Assembly: GCA_032871835.1 (NCBI GenBank)
Contig: CM065299.1
Span: 79,262,204-79,326,203, forward strand
DNA: 64,000 bases
Reading direction: 5' to 3'
Source: Dipteronia dyeriana
Lineage: Eukaryota; Streptophyta; Magnoliopsida; Sapindales; Sapindaceae
Part shown: positions 57,587 to 64,000 of the stretch, piece after piece
Layout: every line of letters begins with the position of its first letter
Position numbering within the stretch: position 1 is the first letter of the stretch
Notes under the pieces: model-generated
Told to the model about the DNA's origin: nothing
The model's input: the letters and a program-made list of their open reading frames with translations, nothing else
Database searches by the model: none
Made by a program: the position numbers and the translations under genes

Positions 57587-58157
57587 TGGAGGTCACCGAA
57601 TTAACTAGTCGTTGTCTTATAGAGCGAGGTAGATCTATGTTTTGGCTCTATTCAAAGAAGCTTGGGATAAACTCGTGGGCACTTACTAGAGGTAGTGTAG
57701 ACTAGGCGAGATTCTTCTTTCATGCCCAATGGGAATGGCGGGCTTCTGGAGAGGTTGGTTGGCTTATATCTTAGGCTACAAATCAAACCTGACTTCGGGA
57801 AGTGCCCACGAGTGGAAGGAGCATACTTTTGTTCGCGTCGGGCTTCACTACGAGTGGTTCCTGAGTTCATCGATCTTTTCTTGCTTTCACGGGGTGGTTT
57901 TGGAGCCCGATCTTAGAAGCCAAGGTTCCTGGATAGATGGCCTCGAGAAGCCCAGATTCTCATGTTCACGTTTAGGCTCGACTTGGTCGTGCCCGACTTC
58001 ATCCCTGATAGCTTCGAAGCCCGTCTGACCTTCCCTATTCTGGTGGGGTAGCTTTATGGTCTGCTCGGGGTCTCATGAATGTCGAATTTGGGTTTTGATT
58101 AGGGCTAGGAGAGTGTAAAATTTCTCTTTGACCCCTAGCCATATTTTACTATTAACA
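57587..58157 (-). repeat. Putative 3' LTR of gypsy fragment 2, 571 bp
   Basis: The + strand reads TGGAGGTCACC at the left and ...TACTATTAACA at the right, so the - strand LTR would start TGTTAATAG and end GACCTCCA. A polypurine tract in the correct orientation adjoins it. A 14-bp perfect inverted repeat (ACTCGTGGGCACTT at 57671, complement at 57800) lies within. No second copy is in the window. Confidence 0.45.
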
Positions 58158-58170
58158 GAAGTCCCCTCTG
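58158..58170 (-). other. Putative polypurine tract of gypsy fragment 2
   Basis: On the - strand CAGAGGGGACTTC directly before TGTTAATAG. Confidence 0.45.
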
Positions 58171-58543
58171 ACTTGAACACTGAAGGTAGAGCTGGGATTG
58201 GAGTCAAATTCCCCATTTATTTGGGAAATTTTCTGTTACAAAGCATTTACTGGGAATCTTCGAATAAAAACTTCTTATTAACTACTCAGGTGACGTGTCA
58301 AACTTGGATTGGTATGCCCCTCGAGGAAAACCCGGCTGTGTTACGGCCCCCTTCGTTGTTCGAGGTGAACTTTCCGTGGTTGTCGCCAATTTCATTACAA
58401 CCATAATTTCTATTTAAACTCAAATTCACTGCATCTCCCTCACGCATCCTTCCAATTTCAAATTTTCAAACTTTTTCTCTCTCGCTATCTTTTCTAACTT
58501 CATCATTGTCTTTCATCTACCTTCTAACTCTCCTCATTCAGCA

Positions 58544-61126
58544 ATGTCAAACTCTTCTGATAGCATTGAAGCCCTGGTCGAGGGCACTGGCATCTCTAAC
58601 TTGGTTCCTCAAAAACACGTGCGAGTAATCTCGAGCTATGAGGACTCTTCCCCGGTCGTCAGTGTCGTGGTTCTAGTAGGATTGTCTCAATCGGTTCCGG
58701 CTTCTCGAATCAACCTGACAACCCTCTGAACCTGGTTAATGAAGATTCTGACGTAGGAGGGAAGGATAACTTTGCTAGAAGGGATCAAGTCATGGTAGTC
58801 GGTCCTCTTCCTGTTGAGTTTCCACCTTATGACTTCAGGGTCATCCCTCACTCCACTGTTGACCCCGACTCCCTCAATCGTATAAAATCCAAGTACGGTA
58901 TTCCTGACAGCGTTTCTCTTGCCATCCCCTACAGAGACTACGACTTCTTTAACCCTTCCGAGGGAATTCTTCCAATTCACGTGGCGGCCCTTGAGAGTGG
59001 GGTCAGGCTTACCCTCCACCCTACACTATGGCGGGCCCTCAATACCCTTCAACTAGCTCCTCTCTAGTTGACGTCTGGCTTATGGAGGTACCTAATTGGC
59101 TTCCTTGTGCTGTGGAGGAAGCAATATGAGCTTAGCAAGATAACCTGGGAGCCCAGAGTAGAGGAGTTGGCTTTCCTCTTCCAAATCAGGAGTTTAGCCG
59201 GAGTCGCCAGAGGTCAATTCTATACTAAAGCCAAGAACAAGCTTAACTTTATCATTCCTGGAGCTTTAAGGAAAGACCCAGCCCGGAAGAAGGAATGGAT
59301 ACTGGCCGGCGGTGACTGGGGGAGCTCGATCTTCATAGGTGGGCAAGAGTTCAAGGTCCCTACAACTTTCAATAATAAACCAGCATGGGATCGGGACTCC
59401 TCGCCCGCTGAATCTGAAATGGTGTTGAGAGCAATCCTTGCCAGGAACTATCTGAATTTAAAGTATCCCACCGCCGATCCCTTCGATTCCCACATGGTGA
59501 ATCAATATTTACGGATCTTTGATGCTACCCCTCGTAAGTAATCTTAAGTCATTATGCTTTTGTTCTGTTAGCTGGCTTGCTTCTTACATCTCTTATTTTT
59601 TCTCTTTTTTTTTAACGGTTTTTATCTCCAGCTTCCCGTGAAGCTCAACAAGCTCGGACCTCTCCTTCTCCTACTAGAATGTCTCGGGGGTTTTCTCAAT
59701 TGTCTCGGAGAAAAGGGGGCCTACCATTCCAGCTGCTGCTTCATTTGCTTCAGCTACATCTTCTACTCAAGCTAGGTCCAAGATGGTTATTCTTGCATCA
59801 TGGACTTCCAAGGTGCTAAGCAAAGGAGGTCCTGCCTCTGAGGTTGTTAATATAACCACCTCTACCCCTTCATCAGTTGTTCCCGCTATAGTTAGAGCTT
59901 TTTCAGTCACATTACCCACTTCTTCGACCGACCCATCAGTGCCCCAATCAGTTCAGGCTACGGGAGGGGTCCCGAAGCTGGTATTCCTGAGACTCCTCAT
60001 TCTTGCCCCCACTATCAATCGGGCTCGATCGGAAAGGACGTGGTTCTAAAGTAGTTCATTGAGTCTTTCCGGAGTGGCTGGCTTTCTGGGATGGCTTCAA
60101 TGCCTGTGGACATCATGCTCACCAAGGGGTCTGCCCTCCTGACCGAGGTAGTCATCGCCTTTATTTTCTGTGATCTCGAGCTGTGATTGCTTTCTAACCT
60201 TTGTTTCATACTTTATAGGCTTTCAAGTTTAATGTCGCAATGGGTCAACAAGTATCCCTTCTCCGTGATCGGGCTGCCAACCCTGAAGCTGAAACTGAAA
60301 GAGTCATGGGACTTCTCGCGCAAGGCTTGGTCTCTTGTATAGGAGATGACTTCTAATCAGAAAGAAATGGAGACTGAACTAAGCGAGCTTTGTTGTGACC
60401 ATGAAAGGATGAAACGATCCTTTGACCAAGAAACCCTCAAGTCAGAGCGGCGAGCAAGGCAGATAGACTCCTGGAATGCCGAAGCCAATAAGCTGGATTT
60501 TGAGAATCAAGATATGTATGCCCGGAATGCCAAGCTCCAGGCTGAGGTGGACGCCTCCTTTAGCGAAGGATACTTCTATGCTTCCTACCAGGTGGCTGAA
60601 GCCCTTCCCTCTCCCTTCGACTTGTCGATTATTGCTAACTGGGATAGGGAAGAGATATTGGCCAAGGTCGCAAAGATTTCTCGCCCCTTAGGTGAGGATT
60701 TGGATCCCTCCAGTGTGGCCGAAGCCGGGAAGCAACCAACACCTTCCTCCTCATTCTCTCGTCTTCCTAATGTCAGGTTCCGGAGAATTCACGAGGGGGG
60801 TTCTACCCAGGGAGTCGGAAGGAGATCTTACAGAAGCCCGAGGTTCCCCTAAGGTGGTTTCAAGGGAGGAGCCAGCATGAGGGGAAATCATGCCAGAGTC
60901 AATGGCCAACCTTCTTGATGCAGTCATACCTCCTAAGGTCATGACGGTGGTCAATGAGGTGGTGGAGAAGGACCCATCTGAGCAACAAATAGTTGAAGGG
61001 CATCCTCAGAGCGAGGTGGCAGAGGTGGCAAACCAGGATGAGCTACCACCGGAAAGGGAAAGAGGGAGTGAGGTTCATCCTGAGAAGGGAGAAGCTAGAA
61101 GAAATCAGGAGGACACAGAAGTTTGA
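58544..61126 (+). pseudogene. Gag-like gene (PF04195-type, putative plant transposon protein), apparently intron-containing
   Basis: Starts at ATG 58544 after a CT-rich leader. N-terminal Ser/Val-rich part, then the domain at 58792-59541: SKYGIPDSVSLAIPY, EGILPIHVAALESGVRLTLH, LWRALNTLQLAPL, GLWRYLIGFLVLW and KEWILAGGDWGSSIFIG. A donor (CTCGTAAGTAAT, about 59533) and acceptor (TATCTCCAG, about 59632) define an intron; a second lies at about 60148-60219 (GAGGTAGTC...TTTATAG). The C-terminal part at 60346-60852 has a long charged, coiled-coil-like helix (MKRSFDQETLKSERRARQID). A Glu-rich tail ends at TGA near 61124. Oddities: TAG after LQLAPL at 59065 and a frame change near 58725. Same domain order as the gene at 36331-39149. 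Role unknown; the family is associated with plant gypsy elements. Confidence 0.65.
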
Positions 61127-61678
61127 ACCCATCTTCCTGTAACTTGTTTTGAATGCCCGGAAAGGGGGGTGGGCACCCCATCTTTACTCATGATTGATTA
61201 TTATTCTTTCCTTTTTTGTAGCCCGGAACCAGGGGTTTGGCTCCATGTTTGCTGTAGCCTTACCGGGGAATAGACTCTCCAATTCATCAATGAAATTTAA
61301 CTTTTAGACTTGGTTAAAATTCTGATTTGCACGTAGGTTCAGCCCCTGTAGCACCCCGATTTAGCTCGGGAAAAGTAACAAGATAAGAAAACTGCTTAAT
61401 CGTGAACGTAGATAGCTAGCTTGAGCATTTGACTCTCAATAGAAACTTGCAACTCGGAGACTTTGGTTGACAGTCCCCTTGTCTGATCGTAGACCTTGAG
61501 CTTCTTTATGGGGTTATAGCCCGAATGAGGTATCAAGGAGAACTATCTAGCCCTCTCTTAGGCTGGGGGGGCTACCGCTCTCTTAAACTTGAGTCCTTCT
61601 TGGGGGGTGATAACCCGACCAAGGCATTATGAGGGCTATTTAGCTATTTCCTGATCTTCGAGATCTGGATGACAATTA
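61127..61678 (+). other. 3' flank of the gag-like gene
   Basis: Non-coding. TTCATCAATGAAATTTAAC near 61285 may be a polyadenylation region (AATGAAA). G-rich runs near 61160, 61567 and 61600. No pol homology seen. Confidence 0.4.
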
Positions 61679-62313
61679 TGTTGGAACCTCGTTCACCAGT
61701 CACGCAGCGAAAGTAGGTTTTAAATTTTTTAATACATATCGTAATCCGTATCTAGGACCAATGAACTTGGGATCATAATTATTTTTCTGAACTAGTGCAT
61801 ACAATATGTAAACACATGAAATTGTAATCAATATAATCAGAAGAAAAAAATCTTACCAACGTTTGGAGGCTCCTTCACATTATGATATGCTCATGTCTGA
61901 ACCACTCGATCCTCCTCGCTATCTCCCGGATCTGGTAACTGAGTGTAGGCGCGTCACAATCTCAGGAACTTAGAAAGGGGGATGTAGAGAAATACTTGAA
62001 GAAACTCTTTCTTCTCAATTTGGTGTATTGATTTCACGCACACATAAACTGCATCTCATGTAAAATTTATATCGACAGATGTGATTCCATCTTTTTTAAA
62101 ACAATATATATTATTTCTCATGCAAGATAACAGAGCAAGCATTTGTTTCTATACAATTTACACAAATATATATATATATATATTATTTATTTCTCACGCC
62201 TCCACTTTTATGCATGTATATATATATATATAAATTCTCACGCCTCTCTATGGATTTCACATTTACAAATGTCTTTTAATTGAAATTCCCAGAGACATGA
62301 TAGACCAGTATCT

Positions 62314-62346
<33 letters not shown>

Positions 62347-63782
62347 TTATTTGTATCCTATACAAACCCTTATATATGTGCACACACCAATTTACATCTA
62401 ATGCAATCTCTTGTGTTATAATTGATATATATCTTTTAATTATCCTTTTCAAATATATCTAATATATTAAAAGTGATAATAAGTATTTTAATTTCAAATA
62501 CATAGATAAATGATTTAGTAAAATAAAATAATCCTATTATTTTATCTTCACCTAAATCCATATATTAACTAACACCCTCCAATTAATAGTTAATTAATAA
62601 TGCATAATTATCAATATAATTAAATAATCTAATTATTTAATTAATTTAACTATTAACTTTCATTAATTAAATAATCTCATTATTCAATTAATTCCCGAAT
62701 ATATACGTGTCACTTTTGTAACACAATTAATTGGACAACCCAATTAATTTACCGTGACCCTTGTTACCTAAATCGATCGGGCTAGCAAGGGGACCTAATG
62801 GACCCACAGTATTTTGAGCTCCAATAATTCTCGGAATCATTAATTAAACTCTTTAATTATTATTCCTTGATTATTAACTCTGGTGATATTCCATTAAAAA
62901 CCCGAAGCTAGACTCTCTCAACTGTAGACGCTTTTACACAGACCAATACAACTCGGTGTCCATCGACATAGCAATTACATATGATGTGATCCTCCACAAT
63001 AGTCCATAATTAGAGCTGGGTCATAATGTTCGTTGTACCTCTCTAATTACATATATCCTTTAAGTACCGTTGATTCTATAATGAAAAATAAATCCTATTT
63101 CCTCACGGAATTAGGAGAGTGCCCATATTGTTCAAGCCCCTAATCAACCCTTAAGGGAACTACCATCTACTTCTCACAAGAAGGAGTGGATTCCACTATT
63201 GTGTACAAACCTTCCCAGCCACAAGCCAAACCCCAATCCAAACATACAGAGTATATTGATCAGGAAATGCATCTAAACTCACCCATGGTACATCAAAGAC
63301 CACGATCTAACCTGAAGGAGTAGATAAGATACCCAGGATTAAGATCACCCACATATAGCCATCATTAGTTGATATATATGAATCTCATCGGTAAAAGGAT
63401 CTTGGTGAGAGATTCATATAGATCATGACCCAGTCCTATATGATCACATCATACAAGGTGCCTCCATTTCCATATCTAATATGAATGATTCAGGATAGAA
63501 TCACCGTACAATACGGAATGGATCGCAACTATAGATTAACCACAAATAAAGTACCCAGCTTTATTTGCTATCTATGAACTCTTTAGATTGCACGTCTCTT
63601 ACTGTATCCATCTGTATATGAAACTCATATACACAGTTCGAGATTACATTTGGCAATCCAAGATGTTAATATATGCATAAATTTATAAAATAAAAAACAT
63701 AACAAGAATGAATTGAACTTTTCTTTTTATTTATTTCATAAATCCATTTACAAATTACATTTTTAGGGCATAAACCCCAACA
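61679..63782 (-). repeat. Copia-4 3' LTR, 2.1 kb
   Basis: The + strand reads TGTTGGAACCTCGTTCACC at the left and AAACCCCAACA at the right, the exact mirror of the Copia-1 LTR ends. It is collinear with Copia-1 LTRs apart from an insertion of TA-rich sequence around 62150-62345. (TA)n tracts at about 62165-62182, 62216-62231 and 62317-62344. Confidence 0.9.
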
Positions 63783-63797
63783 ATCTCCCACTTGCAC
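63783..63797 (-). other. Copia-4 polypurine tract
   Basis: On the - strand TGCAAGTGGGAGAT adjoining the LTR, without the mutation seen in Copia-1. Confidence 0.85.
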
Positions 63798-64000
63798 TAA
63801 AGCATGTGAGGCATGTCTCGTAACCCTACACAATCTAGGTGACCCAAAAACACTTTAGCCGGTAAGGTCTTTGTAAATGGATCAGCATGATTGTCTTGTG
63901 AGGCTATTTTTGTGACGATCACATCTCCTCTCTATATTATCTCTCTAATGAGATGATACTTTCTCTCTATATGCTTCCCTGTCTTATGACTTCTTGGTTC
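63798..64000 (-). CDS. Copia-4 pol C-terminus (partial)
   Basis: On the - strand the frame reads GKHIERKYHLIREII, VIVTKIASQDNHADPFTKTL and GHLDCVGLRDMPHML and then stops just before the polypurine tract. This is the normal end of a Copia polyprotein (RNase H tail), uninterrupted over the ~200 bases available, unlike the same region of Copia-1, -2 and -3. Whether the rest is intact cannot be seen from here. Confidence 0.75.

Larger units (their letters stand above)
57587..61678 (-). mobile_element. Ty3/gypsy-type fragment 2 with antisense ORF
   Basis: Inferred to be the mirror image of fragment 1: an LTR-like segment at 57587-58157, a polypurine tract on the - strand at 58158-58170, and a PF04195-type gene running away from it on the + strand. 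On this reading the gypsy element is on the - strand and its 3' LTR lies at the left. No gypsy pol is present. The right end is cut by the Copia-4 LTR at 61679. GC content is visibly higher than in neighbouring elements. Confidence 0.5.
61679..64000 (-). mobile_element. Copia-4: Ty1/copia element, 3' end, running off the window
   Basis: Reverse-oriented LTR of the Copia-1 family, then the polypurine tract and pol C-terminus continuing beyond 64000. AATTA (61674-61678) is the expected flanking 5-mer; its partner is outside the window. Inserted into the 3' flank of gypsy fragment 2. Confidence 0.88.

Noticed and set aside
1..64000. Search for tRNA, rRNA, CRISPR arrays, plant virus integrations and intact host genes
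   Set aside because: None seen. Reverse transcriptase sequences are all of Ty1/copia type with the integrase-RT order, so there is no evidence of an endogenous pararetrovirus.

Overview
This is a gene-poor, AT-rich window of plant nuclear DNA, probably from a flowering plant. The basis is the protein families present (FAR1/FHY3-type MULE protein, plant mobile domain genes, Ty1/copia and Ty3/gypsy elements), the intron-like gaps, the long TA and TG microsatellites and the density of nested transposons. No bacterial gene, rRNA, tRNA or CRISPR array was seen. Nearly every recognisable coding region is broken by stops or frameshifts. I regard the window as nested transposable elements plus three decayed host or host-like genes.

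Layout. 394-645: a palindromic MITE. 947-5245: a PIF/Harbinger-like element (TSD TTA) holding a smaller Tourist-like element (1727-2267) and a MULE (2375-4742), which itself holds another Tourist-like element (3010-3855). 6469-12859: a FAR1-related (MULE transposase/SWIM) pseudogene on the + strand. It is interrupted at an arginine codon by a 4.1-kb hAT element (6688-10792) with a perfect 8-bp target duplication. 14507-23778: Copia-1 (+), with long LTRs and a full set of decayed gag-pol domains. 24630-24828: another palindromic MITE. 25317-29480: plant mobile domain (PMD) pseudogene copy A, whose first exon is tandemly triplicated. 30077-31076: a 1.0-kb sibling of the Harbinger element at 947.

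33120-49610: PMD copy B, split by a 14.0-kb composite insertion, Copia-2 (33664-47706, - strand, TSD GACGA). Inside Copia-2 lie a 3' fragment of a Ty3/gypsy element with an antisense ORF (36331-40433), the right end of a CACTA element (to 42807) and a non-autonomous MULE (43588-45433, TSD TTTTGACAG). 49697-57586: Copia-3 (+), a different family with a 2.46-kb LTR. Its 3' LTR is cut off by a second gypsy-type fragment with an antisense gag-like/PF04195-type gene (57587-61678). 61679-64000: the 3' LTR and intact pol tail of Copia-4 (- strand), of the same LTR family as Copia-1 and Copia-2, running off the window.

The genes do not form a pathway. What the window offers is a readable insertion history, because many junctions still have target-site duplications. 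Four observations stand out: (i) a PMD gene pair in which removing the 14-kb insertion restores the paralogue's reading frame; (ii) different tandem-repeat arrays in the untranslated leader of three Copia elements; (iii) two gypsy fragments with antisense, apparently intron-containing ORFs next to polypurine tract and LTR; (iv) a hAT element inserted in a FAR1 domain. I did not find anything I can confidently call an undescribed biological system. All alignments were made by eye.
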